The notes below the pieces were generated by a model that saw only the letters and a list, made by a program, of their open reading frames with translations, ran no database searches and was not told the origin of the DNA. A stretch of 64,000 nt of DNA, from the NCBI GenBank assembly GCA_009773055.1, contig WOUW01000009.1:1-64000 (forward strand), in the 5' to 3' direction. The translations under genes and the position numbers were made by a program. Shown in pieces: positions 35,738 through 46,916 of this stretch (the stretch's first letter is position 1; each line of letters begins with the position of its first letter). This DNA comes from Paracoccaceae bacterium. Lineage in GTDB: Bacteria; Pseudomonadota; Alphaproteobacteria; Rhodobacterales; Rhodobacteraceae.

Positions 35738-37120
35738 ATGAAACCAATCCAACTGATTTCCCCGGTCGACGGCCGCGTCTACGCTGAACGGATGCCCCTG
35801 TCGCCGGACGCAGCCGACGCTGTTGTCACCCGCGCCCGCGCCGCGCAAAAAGCCTGGGCCGCGCGCCCCTTGGAAGAGCGGATCGCGCTTGTGAAGGCCG
35901 GTGTCGCCAAGCTGAACACCATGGCCGATGTCGTAGTGGAAGAGATCGCCTGGCAGATGGGCCGCCCCACCCGTTACGGCGGAGAGTTCGGCGGGGTGAA
36001 CGCCCGCACCGATTACATGGCGAGCATCGCCGCCAAGACCCTCGCGCCCGAGATGATCGAGGACAGCGACAAGTTCCGCCGCTACCTCGCGCGCGAGCCC
36101 GTCGGCGTCGTCTTCATCATCGCGCCCTGGAACTACCCGTACCTCACCACGATCAACACCCTCGTCCCCGCCCTGATCGCCGGGAACTCGGTGGTCCTGA
36201 AGCACGCCTCGCAGACCCTCCTCGTCGGCGAACGGCTGGCCGAAGCCTTCCACGCCGCAGGCATCCCCGAGGACGTGTTCCAGAACGTCGTCCTTGACCA
36301 CGCCACCACGGAAGCCCTGATCGGCAAGCGCAGCTTCGGCTTCGTCAACTTCACCGGCTCGGTCGGTGGCGGGCAGGCCATCGAGCGCGCGGCGGCGGGG
36401 ACGTTCACGCCTCTGGGGCTGGAGCTGGGCGGCAAGGACCCAGGCTATGTGCGCGAGGATGCGAATCTGGACCTCGCCGTCGACGTGCTGATGGACGGCG
36501 CGATGTACAACGCCGGCCAGTGCTGCTGCGGGATCGAACGCATCTATGTCCACGAAAGCCTGTTCGACAGCTTCGTCGAGAAATCCGTCGCCTGGGTCGG
36601 CCAGCTGAAGCTCGGCAACCCCTTCGACGCTTCCACTACGCTTGGGCCCATGGCCCACAAGCGCTTTGCCCAGACCGTCCGCGACCAGACCGCAGAGGCC
36701 ATCGCCAAGGGCGCGAAGCCGCTCCTTGACCCCAAGAAGTTCGCCGATGACGGCGGCGCCTATCTGGCTCCGCAAATCCTCATCAACGTCGATCATTCGA
36801 TGCGGGTGATGAAGGAAGAAAGCTTCGGCCCCGTCGTCGGCATCATGCCCGTGAAGAACGACGCCGAGGCCATCGCCCTGATGAACGACTCGCCCTACGG
36901 CCTGACTGCGAGCATCTGGACCGAAGACTACGACACCGCCGCCGCCCTTGGGGCGCAGGTCGAAACCGGGACGGTGTTCATGAACCGGGCCGACTACCTT
37001 GACCCGGCGCTGACCTGGACCGGCGTCAAGGACACCGGGCGGGGTTCGTCGCTTTCCTATCTCGGGTTCCATTCGGTGACCCGTCCGAAATCCTATCACC
37101 TGAAGAAGGCCCCGAAATGA
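35738..37120 (+). CDS. NAD(P)-dependent aldehyde dehydrogenase
   Basis: 460 residues. The Rossmann-region motif is PWNYPYLTTINTLVPALIAGNSVVLKHAS, the general base glutamate is in LELGGKDP, and the nucleophile lies in GQCCCG (three adjacent cysteines, the conserved one by alignment of the GQxC motif). ESFGPVVGIM and the NRADYLDP region follow. It oxidises an aldehyde to the acid. Its end overlaps the alcohol dehydrogenase start (ATGA), so alcohol-to-aldehyde-to-acid oxidation is the natural reading of the pair, fed by the upstream ligase. Confidence 0.94.
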   Translation: MKPIQLISPVDGRVYAERMPLSPDAADAVVTRARAAQKAWAARPLEERIALVKAGVAKLNTMADVVVEEIAWQMGRPTRYGGEFGGVNARTDYMASIAAKTLAPEMIEDSDKFRRYLAREPVGVVFIIAPWNYPYLTTINTLVPALIAGNSVVLKHASQTLLVGERLAEAFHAAGIPEDVFQNVVLDHATTEALIGKRSFGFVNFTGSVGGGQAIERAAAGTFTPLGLELGGKDPGYVREDANLDLAVDVLMDGAMYNAGQCCCGIERIYVHESLFDSFVEKSVAWVGQLKLGNPFDASTTLGPMAHKRFAQTVRDQTAEAIAKGAKPLLDPKKFADDGGAYLAPQILINVDHSMRVMKEESFGPVVGIMPVKNDAEAIALMNDSPYGLTASIWTEDYDTAAALGAQVETGTVFMNRADYLDPALTWTGVKDTGRGSSLSYLGFHSVTRPKSYHLKKAPK

Positions 37121-38277
37121 CCCACTCAGTTCCCAACCGCAACTGGTCCTACCCGACCGCGATCAAGTTCGGCGTCGGCCGCATTGCCGAGCTGGCGGAC
37201 CACGCCAAGTCCATCGGACTGACGAAGCCCTTGCTGGTAACCGACAAGGCCCTCGCATCCCTGCCGATCACCAAGGGCGCACTGGATGTGCTGGAGGCCG
37301 CTGGCCTTGGCCGCGCGGTGTTCTCGGAGGTCGATCCGAACCCGAACGAAATCAACATGGCCGCCGGGATCGAGGTCTACCTCGCGGGCCACCACGACGG
37401 GGTCATCTGCTTTGGCGGCGGCTCGGCGCTGGACCTTGGAAAGATGATCGCCCTTATGGCGCATCAGCCGAAGAAGCTGAAGGTCTGGCAGCTTGAGGAT
37501 ATCGACGACTGGTATACCCGCGCCGATGCCCGCAAGATTGCGCCGATCATCGCGGTGCCGACGACGGCCGGGACCGGGTCGGAAGTCGGCCGGGCGGGGG
37601 TGCTGACGAACAGCGAAACCCACAAGAAGAAGATCATCTTCCACCCCAAACTGATGCCCGCCATCACGATCTGCGACCCGGTCCTGACCACCGGGATGCC
37701 CAGGTTCATCACCGCAGGCACCGGTATGGACGCGCTGGCGCATTGCCTGGAGGCCTTCTCCAGCCCCTTCTACCACCCGATGTCTCAAGGCATCGCGCTG
37801 GAAGGCATGCGGCTGGTGTTCGAGAACCTGCCCAAGGTCTATGCCGACCCCAATGACCTTGACGCGCGCGCGCACATGATGTCGGCGGCGGCGATGGGGG
37901 CGGTGGCGTTCCAGAAGGGTCTGGGAGCGATCCATGCCCTCAGCCACCCGATCGGCGCGGTCTACAACACGCACCACGGCACCACGAACGCCGTTGTCAT
38001 GCCGATGGTGCTGGACTTCAACCGCAAGGCCGTGAAGGACCGGCTGGCTTCCGCGGCGGCCTATTGCGGGATCAAGGGCGGCTACAAGGGCTTTTACCAG
38101 CGCATCCTCGACCTGCGCGAGACGCTGGATATCCCGAAGACCCTGACAAAGCTGGGGGTGAAGGACCCCGATCTGGACATGCTGACCAAGATGGCGCTGG
38201 AGGACCCGTCCTGCGGCGGCAACCCGGTCAAGATGACCAAGAAGAACACGCGCGCGCTGTTCGAGGCCTGCCTGTAA
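37117..38277 (+). CDS. Iron-containing (group III) alcohol dehydrogenase
   Basis: 386 residues. GGGSALDLGKMIAL binds the cofactor. PTTAGTGSEVGRAGVL and the iron ligand region (D in AGTGMDALAHCLEAF, histidines in AIHALSHPIGAVYNTHHG) are those of the Fe-ADH family. It starts inside the end of the aldehyde dehydrogenase gene. Together they would oxidise an alcohol in two steps. The tail VKMTKKNTRALFEACL is typical. Confidence 0.94.
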   Translation: MTHSVPNRNWSYPTAIKFGVGRIAELADHAKSIGLTKPLLVTDKALASLPITKGALDVLEAAGLGRAVFSEVDPNPNEINMAAGIEVYLAGHHDGVICFGGGSALDLGKMIALMAHQPKKLKVWQLEDIDDWYTRADARKIAPIIAVPTTAGTGSEVGRAGVLTNSETHKKKIIFHPKLMPAITICDPVLTTGMPRFITAGTGMDALAHCLEAFSSPFYHPMSQGIALEGMRLVFENLPKVYADPNDLDARAHMMSAAAMGAVAFQKGLGAIHALSHPIGAVYNTHHGTTNAVVMPMVLDFNRKAVKDRLASAAAYCGIKGGYKGFYQRILDLRETLDIPKTLTKLGVKDPDLDMLTKMALEDPSCGGNPVKMTKKNTRALFEACL

Positions 38278-38283
38278 GGCCAA

Positions 38284-38310
38284 GGCCCGCCGAGCACACC
38301 TCGGCGGGCC
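38284..38310 (+). terminator. GC-rich hairpin after the alcohol dehydrogenase
   Basis: GGCCCGCCGAG (38284-38294) pairs with CTCGGCGGGCC (38300-38310) around a five-base loop, just after the stop and ending eight bases before the next start. It is followed by a T-poor GCTTGTC, so it may only attenuate transcription into the FAD gene. Confidence 0.7.
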
Positions 38311-38317
38311 GCTTGTC

Positions 38318-39559
38318 ATGGTGACGCGCGAAACCACAGATATCGCCGTGATCGGCGCAGGCGTGATCGGCCTGACCATCGCGCTGGAGCTTGTCGACCA
38401 CGGCCACGAGGTAGTGCTTGTCGATCCCGGCCAGCCCGGCATGGGGGCCAGCTACGGCAATGCCGGGACCATCGCCGGCTATGCCACCAGCCCGGTCGGC
38501 ACGCCGGAGGTGCTGCGGTCGCTGCCCTCGCTTCTGTTCTCGCGCCGCTCACCCCTGGCGATCCGCCACCGGGCGCTGCCGACGCTTGCGCCCTGGCTTC
38601 TGCGCTTTCTCTGGCAGTCGCTTCCAGCCCAAAGCGAGCGCAACGCGCGTGCGCTTGCGGCGCTATTGGCCGATGCCGCCGACCTCTGGGACGACCTGGC
38701 CCTTCGCGTTCAGGGCGCAGGCGTTTTGCAGCGGCGGGGGTGTCTGTATCTTTACGAGAGCCCGCAAGCCTTCACTGCCGCCTGGACCGAGCTGGATCAG
38801 CGCCGCCGCCTGGGGGTCGAGGTTGACCTTGTCGGCCCTGACCAGCTGGCCGAGCTGGAGCCGAACCTGCCCCCCGGTCTGGGCGGGGCCGCCTTCTTCA
38901 CCGGGGCGACCTTTCTGGACGATCCGGGGCGGATGATGGGCCTGATCGCTGCGGCGGTGCTGGAGAAAGCCCGTCACATCCCGACCCGAGCCGAAAGGCT
39001 GGAACGCCGTCCCGATGGCGTGGTTATCGAGGGCCCCGGCCTGCACCTGCACGCGCGCCGCGTGGTGATCGCTGCCGGGGCGCATTCACGTGACCTTGCC
39101 CTGCAAGCCGGGGACCGGATCCCCTTGGACACCGAACGCGGCTACCATGTCGAATGGGACATGGCTGAACCGCTTCTGACGCGACCCGCCTGCCCCACGG
39201 CGCGGGGCTTCTACTTCTGCCCGATGGCCGGGCGGCTGCGCGTCGCGGGCACGGTGGAACTGGGCGGGCTGACCTTGCCGCCCTCGCCGCACCGGATCGC
39301 AAGACTGGTCGAGGGCGCGCGGGCGTTCTTTCCCGATCTTGGTCCCCCCGATCGCAACTGGATGGGCTTCCGGCCCTCGATCCCCGACAGCCTGCCGGTC
39401 ATTGGCCCGTCGCGGGGCGGGGCCGAGGTGATCCATGCCTTCGGCCACGGGCATCTGGGGGTGACGCTGGCCCCGATCACTGCGCGGATGGTGTCGGCGA
39501 TGCTGGACGGCCACGCCGCAGGTCTGAACCCAAAGCCCTATCTGCCGACACGGTTCTAG
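38318..39559 (+). CDS. DadA-like FAD-dependent amino acid/amine oxidoreductase
   Basis: 413 residues. The N-terminal dinucleotide motif is [31 protein letters not shown]-superfamily segments include [13 protein letters not shown] near residue 45 and a C-terminal [18 protein letters not shown] with [18 protein letters not shown]. It resembles DadA, which oxidatively deaminates D-amino acids with membrane quinones. The ATG at 38318 overlaps the flank of the preceding terminator, and no strong ribosome site is visible; GTG at 38321 is an alternative. By position it may serve the amine pathway upstream. Confidence 0.9.
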   Translation: MVTRETTDIAVIGAGVIGLTIALELVDHGHEVVLVDPGQPGMGASYGNAGTIAGYATSPVGTPEVLRSLPSLLFSRRSPLAIRHRALPTLAPWLLRFLWQSLPAQSERNARALAALLADAADLWDDLALRVQGAGVLQRRGCLYLYESPQAFTAAWTELDQRRRLGVEVDLVGPDQLAELEPNLPPGLGGAAFFTGATFLDDPGRMMGLIAAAVLEKARHIPTRAERLERRPDGVVIEGPGLHLHARRVVIAAGAHSRDLALQAGDRIPLDTERGYHVEWDMAEPLLTRPACPTARGFYFCPMAGRLRVAGTVELGGLTLPPSPHRIARLVEGARAFFPDLGPPDRNWMGFRPSIPDSLPVIGPSRGGAEVIHAFGHGHLGVTLAPITARMVSAMLDGHAAGLNPKPYLPTRF

Positions 39560-39588
39560 GCCTTTCGCAGGAATTCTTCCCCGACCCC

Positions 39589-39619
39589 TTGACCTTCCCA
39601 TCATGGGAAGCCCCATATG
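39589..39619 (+). promoter_or_regulatory. CueR-type promoter of copA
   Basis: The -35 element TTGACC (39589-39594) overlaps the dyad CTTCCC-ATCAT-GGGAAG (39594-39610), and the -10-like CATATG (39614-39619) follows after a 19-base spacer. An over-long spacer spanned by such a dyad is the hallmark of MerR-family metal promoters, and the CTTCCC/GGGAAG arms match copper-responsive CueR/HmrR sites. The regulator gene follows copA. Confidence 0.88.
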
Positions 39620-39651
39620 AGACACGTCCGATCCCGGACGAAGGACGGATC

Positions 39652-42086
<2,435 letters not shown>

Positions 42087-42090
<4 letters not shown>

Positions 42091-42512
42091 ACATCGGCGA
42101 AGCTGCAAAAGCCTCGGGCGTTTCCGCCAAGATGATCCGCTACTATGAGGAAACCGGCCTGATCCCGCCGGCCGGTCGCAGCGGGTCGGGCTACCGGACC
42201 TACGGCCCGAAAGAAGTGCAGATCCTGCGCTTTGTCCGCCGCGCCCGGGACCTTGGCTTTCCCATGGTGAAGGTCGCCGAGCTTCTGGCGCTTTGGCGCG
42301 ACCGCGAGCGGGCCAGTTCCGACGTTAAGCACCTCGCCGAAGATCAGATTGCCGCGTTGGAGCATCGCATCCGGGAAATGGAAGCGATGAAGGGCACGCT
42401 GGAACACCTCGTCCATTGCTGTGCGGGCGACACGCGGCCCGACTGCCCGATCCTGGATGACCTGGGCGGCCTGCACGGCAAGACGCCGGTGGATAGCCCC
42501 GTCAGGCGATAA
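42087..42512 (+). CDS. cueR: Copper-responsive MerR-family regulator CueR/HmrR
   Basis: 141 residues. The N-terminal MerR helix-turn-helix [20 protein letters not shown] is followed by the GYRTY wing and a dimerisation helix. The metal loop has C112 and C120 (CAGDTRPDC), the same spacing as the Cu(I)-binding pair of CueR, with an extra C111. The basic C-terminal tail is short. It is translationally coupled to copA, and its predicted target lies directly upstream of copA, giving a self-contained copper-efflux circuit. Confidence 0.95.
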
Positions 42513-42515
42513 GCG

Positions 42516-42556
42516 TTGACAGAGACGGCATCCGCAGAAAACCATACTGACCAGTA
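42516..42556 (+). promoter_or_regulatory. Likely promoter and TetR-type operator of the catabolic operon
   Basis: A consensus -35 TTGACA (42516-42521) follows cueR, and a dyad TACTG-AC-CAGTA (42545-42556) lies over the expected -10/start region, about 50 bases before the first gene. The dyad is a natural target for the TetR regulator encoded at 46251-46916 in the same operon. The -10 itself is not clear. Confidence 0.5.
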
Positions 42557-42604
42557 AAGTAATTTGCGGTGGGCGAGTCGACGCACCGCGCGCTGGGGGA
42601 CGGG

Positions 42605-43651
42605 ATGCTGCAGGAACGGATCGAAGGCAAATGGCTGGCCGCGTTTCGCCGGGTTTTTGCGCTGAACGGGATCGGCCCGGGCATCCGGATCGCGATCATC
42701 TCGGAAACCCAGTCGCGGCCCGTTCTGGTGCATCTGTGCGAGCTGGCGGCCTTTGACCTTGGGGCGTCCAGTTTCCATTTGCAGATGCCGACCCCGCCGC
42801 AGATGGCTCCGGTTCCGGTAAAGTCCACCGGGACAAGCTGGGCCATCGCAGGCAACCGCGCGGTGGTCGAGGCGCTGAAGCTGGTCGAGGTTGTCGTCGA
42901 CTGCACTGTCGAGGGCCTGATCCACGCCCCGGAATGGCCCGAGATCGACGCAGCAGGCGCGCGGCTTCTGGTCATCACCAACGAACACCCGGAAATTCTG
43001 GAACGGACCGAGCCCAAGGCCGAGGACGCAGCCCGCGTGCAGATCGGCATCCAGATGCTGCGCGAGGCCCGCGAGATGCGGGTGACCTCGCCCATCGGGA
43101 CGGACCTCGTGGTGGACCTGATCGACGCGCCTTGTGGCGGGACGCCAGGCTTTGGCACACATCCCGGCGCGGTGGCGCATTGGCCGGGGGGCCTTTGTCT
43201 TGCGTTCCCGGGGAAGGGTGCGGTGAACGGGCGGATCGTAATGGACGTGGGCGACATGAACCTGACGTTCAAGACCTATCTCACCAGCCGGATCGACTGC
43301 CATATCGAGAATGACTTCGTCGCCCGGATCGACGGCGACGGCATTGATGCGCTGCACTTCCGCGAATACCTGGAAGCCTGGGACGACCGGAACGCCTACG
43401 GCATCAGCCACGTCGGCTGGGGTGTGAACAAAGGCGCGAAGTGGGTCAGCGCGGCGATGTATGACAAGCGCGACATGCAGGCGGTGGAGTTCCGGGCGAT
43501 CGCCGGATCGTTCCTGTGGTCGACCGGGGCCAACCAGTATGCCGGGCGCTACACGCTGGGCCATTTCGACCTGCCGATGCGCAACTGCACCATCGCGCTG
43601 GACGGGCGTGTCGCCGTCAAGGACGGCGTTCTGCAAGGGGAGCTTGCCTGA
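42605..43651 (+). CDS. M29 aminopeptidase / 2,5-dihydroxypyridine dioxygenase (NicX)-like metalloprotein
   Basis: 348 residues from the ATG at 42605 (MLQERIEGKWLAAFRRVF), after a GGGGGACGGG site; a GTG at 42569 would add 12 residues. The sequence IAIISETQSRPVLVHLCELAA and the C-terminal half (ENDFVARIDGDGIDALHFREYL, YGISHVGWGVNKGAKW, GRYTLGHFDLPMRNCTIALDGR) give the histidine/glutamate pattern of the M29/NicX fold, in which NicX binds Fe(II) to open 2,5-dihydroxypyridine. Which activity applies cannot be told from sequence. It is the first gene of an overlapping operon with a hydrolase and flavoenzymes, which favours ring or amide catabolism over peptidase work. Confidence 0.78.
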   Translation: MLQERIEGKWLAAFRRVFALNGIGPGIRIAIISETQSRPVLVHLCELAAFDLGASSFHLQMPTPPQMAPVPVKSTGTSWAIAGNRAVVEALKLVEVVVDCTVEGLIHAPEWPEIDAAGARLLVITNEHPEILERTEPKAEDAARVQIGIQMLREAREMRVTSPIGTDLVVDLIDAPCGGTPGFGTHPGAVAHWPGGLCLAFPGKGAVNGRIVMDVGDMNLTFKTYLTSRIDCHIENDFVARIDGDGIDALHFREYLEAWDDRNAYGISHVGWGVNKGAKWVSAAMYDKRDMQAVEFRAIAGSFLWSTGANQYAGRYTLGHFDLPMRNCTIALDGRVAVKDGVLQGELA

Positions 43652-44994
43652 TGACCGACCAGACGCCGATCCCGGCCGTCATGCCGATGAGCGACCCTGC
43701 CGACTACTACGACATGACCCGCATTCGCCCCGAAGTCGCCGCCGCGTTGCGCCAGATCAACGAACTCGGGCCGGTCTTTGCCGCCCGCGCCCGGGCTGTG
43801 GACGACGAAGCGTCCTTTCCGACCGAGAACTACCGCGACCTCGCCGACCACGGTTTCCTCGGCCTTTCGATCCCGGAGGAGTTCGGCGGCTGGGGCTTTT
43901 CGATGGGCGACTACGCAATGGTAGGCGCCGAGATCGCGAAATACTGCGGGGCAACAGCGCTGACCTTCAACATGCACAACGGCTCGATGGCCTGGTCGCG
44001 GTTCATGTTCGACATGCCGAACCTGACTGACGCCGAGCGGGCGGAGTTTGCCCCCCTGCGCGAACGGCAGTTCCGCCGGGCCATCGCCGAACGCGCGATC
44101 TATTCGCAGCCCATCTCCGAAGGCGGGCAGAACTGGACCTCGAAGCCGAACCAGACGCAGTGCCGCAAGGTGGACGGCGGCTGGAGGATCAACGGCTTCA
44201 AGAAGTTCGCCTCGTTGGCCGGATATTGCGACTATTACACCATCGTCTGCACCGAGGTCGTCGAAGGGATCGAGCCCCGGCACGAGGATACGCTGTTGTT
44301 CGTCGTCCCGAAGGATGCTCCGGGCCTTGCAGTCAAGGGGGACTGGGACCCGTTGGGGATGCGGGGAACGAACAGCCGCGACCTGATCCTGAAAGACGTT
44401 TTCGTCGCCGAGGATGACCTTCTCATGCCGCGCGGCATCTTCGGTAAAACCTTGCCGAACTGGCCGCACATGATGGCGACCTTGTCCCCCACCTATATGG
44501 GCGTGGCGCAAGGGGCCTATGATTTTACCATCGCCTATCTGCAGGGCCGCGTACCCGGCCAGCCGCCGATCGACCGGCGGATGTATGCGACAAAGCGGGT
44601 GGCGGTGTCGAAGATGTATGCCCGCCTTGCCAACATGCGGGCGCTGTGGTGGCAGGCGTTCTCCGAGGCCAAGGGGATGCCCTCGAAGGCCGAGGTCATG
44701 CGAATGTACGCCGCCCAGTACAACGTGATGGAGGGGGTGCAGGAGATTGCGGCGCTTGCGATCCGCACCTGTGGCGGCCAGTCGATGCTGAAGTCGCTAC
44801 CGCTGGAACGGATGTACCGGGACAGCCGCTGCGGCGCGCTCATGCTTCCCTATACCTCTGAAATCATGGAAGATTACATCGGTGTCCTTGCATTGTATGA
44901 AATGGACGAGCTGGACACGGCCCCCGGGGACGAGGGTGGGGCGCGCAACTCGCTTTGGCGCGGCGATGGCGGCGCACTGAAAGCCCTGCGCTGA
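43651..44994 (+). CDS. Acyl-CoA dehydrogenase-like flavoenzyme
   Basis: 447 residues; the ATG at 43651 overlaps the preceding stop (TGATG). The N-terminal helical domain ends LGLSIPEEFGGWGFSMGDYAMV. The middle beta domain carries ISEGGQNWTSKPNQTQC and WDPLGMRGTNSRDLILKDVFV, and the C-terminal helical domain RMYRDSRCGALMLPYTSEIMEDYIG. The fold is that of acyl-CoA dehydrogenases, which includes FADH2-dependent monooxygenases; a flavin reductase gene in the same operon makes a two-component oxygenase plausible. A conventional dehydrogenase role is equally possible. Confidence 0.88.
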   Translation: MTDQTPIPAVMPMSDPADYYDMTRIRPEVAAALRQINELGPVFAARARAVDDEASFPTENYRDLADHGFLGLSIPEEFGGWGFSMGDYAMVGAEIAKYCGATALTFNMHNGSMAWSRFMFDMPNLTDAERAEFAPLRERQFRRAIAERAIYSQPISEGGQNWTSKPNQTQCRKVDGGWRINGFKKFASLAGYCDYYTIVCTEVVEGIEPRHEDTLLFVVPKDAPGLAVKGDWDPLGMRGTNSRDLILKDVFVAEDDLLMPRGIFGKTLPNWPHMMATLSPTYMGVAQGAYDFTIAYLQGRVPGQPPIDRRMYATKRVAVSKMYARLANMRALWWQAFSEAKGMPSKAEVMRMYAAQYNVMEGVQEIAALAIRTCGGQSMLKSLPLERMYRDSRCGALMLPYTSEIMEDYIGVLALYEMDELDTAPGDEGGARNSLWRGDGGALKALR

Positions 44995-46254
44995 TGGGGC
45001 GTGACGTGGTGGAGGTCCGGGGTCATGTGCCCCGCGACCCGGACGCGATCTGGTCAGTCATCAGCGATTTCTGCGGGGCATGGCATCCCTGGGTGACTGC
45101 GATCCACGAGGAACGGGGCGCAGCCGGGGCGCAGGTCCGGGCCTTTACGGTCAGCGTCGAGGACACGGTTTACCGTGAGCAACTGACCTACGTCTCGGAC
45201 AGTGACCGGGTCCTCGGCTACACGCATCTGGAGGGGATAAGGGAGTGCGAGGCCTTTGACGCGTGCATCGCCGTGACACCCGCCGAGACCGGGGGCAGCG
45301 ACGTAAGCTGGACCGCCACGATCCGCGCCCCGGCGGCGCGGTTGGCCGCGATCTGCGAGGGCACGAAGGCGGTCTATGAAGCGGGGATCGCGGCTTTGGC
45401 GACAGCGGCCTCCTCACAAACCAAAGGTGCCGATTTTCCGACCCCGACGTCGATTGAAACACTCTTCCTCGACGATCTGCCCCGGCTTTGCCTTTCGGTG
45501 ACGCCTGATCTTGGCGGCGACCGGCTCTGCCTCTTTCTCCACGGTATCGGCGGCGGCCGCAGCAACTGGCACCCGCAACTGCACGCGGCGGGCGGAGCCA
45601 TGCGCGCCGCAGCGCTGGACCTTCGGGGCTATGGCGGCAGCGCGCTTGCGCCCCGTCCGTCCACGGTGGACGACTACTGCGCCGACATCCTGCGCGTGGC
45701 GGACAGGCTGCGGGCCGCGCGGCTGGTGCTGGTGGGCCTGTCCTATGGCAGCTGGGTCGCCACGTCCTTTGCGATGCGGCATTCGGACCGGCTGGCTGGC
45801 CTTGTGCTGTCGGGCGGTTGCACCGGCATGTCCGAGGCCGGGCCGGAAGAGCGCGAGGCGTTCCGCGTCAGCCGCGAGGTGCCCTGACTTCGCGCCCGCC
45901 GTCGTCAAGGTTCTGGCCGGGCCGGAGGCAAGCGCCGAGACGATGAAAACACTTTTCGACAGCATGGCTGCCATTCCCGCCGTCACCTACCGCGACGCGC
46001 TCAACTGCTTTACCAACCCGCCGGAGCGCTTTGACTTCGCAAAGCTCTCCATGCCCGTCCTGATGATGACCGGCGAATACGACCGCCTTGCACCGCCTTC
46101 GGAAATCCGCGCCGTCGCTGGCCGCATCCGCGACGCCGTCTCCCGCCCCGATGTCCGGTTCGAGGTCATTCCCGGCGCAGGCCATGTCTGCAACGTGGAG
46201 AAGCGGGAAGCCTACAACCGCCACCTCCTGACCTTCCTTGACCGTCTGACATGA
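44994..46254 (+). pseudogene. SRPBCC-alpha/beta hydrolase fusion, frameshifted
   Basis: The frame starts at ATG 44994 (TGATG overlap). Residues about 1-145 are an SRPBCC/polyketide-cyclase-like domain (VRGHVPRDPDAIWSVISDFCGAWHPW). Residues from about 160 form an alpha/beta hydrolase with the oxyanion segment LFLHGIGGGRSNW and the nucleophile elbow GLSYGSW. The frame ends in TGA at 45885-45887, yet the next frame continues the hydrolase (DFAPAVVKVLAGPEA, MTGEYDRLAPP with the acid, IPGAGHVCNVEK with the histidine) to 46254. Removing one C from the run at 45882-45884 rejoins both. It is either a recent inactivation or a sequencing error. It resembles hydrolases such as the deformylase of nicotinate breakdown, which is inference. 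Confidence 0.82.
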
Positions 46255-46916
46255 CCGCCCTGCCGCGCCGCCAGCAGAATCGGCTGAACCGGGAACGGGC
46301 AATCCTCGATGCAGCGCTCAAGGTGTTTGCAGCGCAGGGCTTCACCGGTGCGACTATGAATGCGGTGGCGACCGAGGCCGGGGTCACGAAGCCAACGCTA
46401 TATTCCTACTTTCCGTCCAAGGACGACCTCTTTCATGCGATGATGCTGGCCAAGCGCGACCTGATGCTGGACGTCTTCGATCATCCCTCTGGCTCGATGG
46501 TCGCCGACCTGCTCGGCTTTGCCTGGGCCTATGCTGACACCGTCATGCGCCAGGACATGCTGTCGCTCGCGCGGTTGATCATCGGCGAGGTGAGCCGCTT
46601 TCCCGAGATCGGCCGCGCCTATCAGGCCAGCGGGCCGGACCATCTTCTGCACGGGATCATGCAGTATCTTGAGACCCGGCGCGACGCCGGGCGACTGGCC
46701 TTTGACGATGCCGAACTTGCCGCGCAGGATCTTTGGGGCCTGATCCTCTCTGCCCCCCGCACGCAGGCCCTTTACATGCCCGATGCCTTGCCCGACCGGG
46801 CCATGCTGGACCGCTATATCACCAACGGCCTTCGCGTCTTCCTCAAGGCCTATTCGACCACCCCGGCGCAGGACCTCGACCAACTGACAGCGCTTTGCCG
46901 ACAGGAGCCGCAATGA
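46251..46916 (+). CDS. TetR-family transcriptional regulator
   Basis: 221 residues. The N-terminal helix-turn-helix reads NRERAILDAALKVFAAQGFTGATMNAVATEAGVTKPTLYSYFPSKDDLF, the usual TetR pattern, followed by an AefR-like ligand domain (about 80-205). It overlaps the hydrolase stop and the next start (both ATGA), so it is made with the enzymes it probably controls. The likely operator is the dyad at 42545-42556. The ligand is presumably the pathway substrate or an intermediate. Confidence 0.93.
   Translation: MTALPRRQQNRLNRERAILDAALKVFAAQGFTGATMNAVATEAGVTKPTLYSYFPSKDDLFHAMMLAKRDLMLDVFDHPSGSMVADLLGFAWAYADTVMRQDMLSLARLIIGEVSRFPEIGRAYQASGPDHLLHGIMQYLETRRDAGRLAFDDAELAAQDLWGLILSAPRTQALYMPDALPDRAMLDRYITNGLRVFLKAYSTTPAQDLDQLTALCRQEPQ

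Noticed and set aside
37117-38277. Possible mobile element around the ALDH/ADH genes because of the nested repeat
   Set aside because: No transposase, target duplication or composition change; only the repeat itself is unusual.
42569-42604. GTG start giving 12 extra residues to the M29/NicX-like protein
   Set aside because: No ribosome site precedes it, and the ATG at 42605 matches the usual family start and has a purine-rich site.
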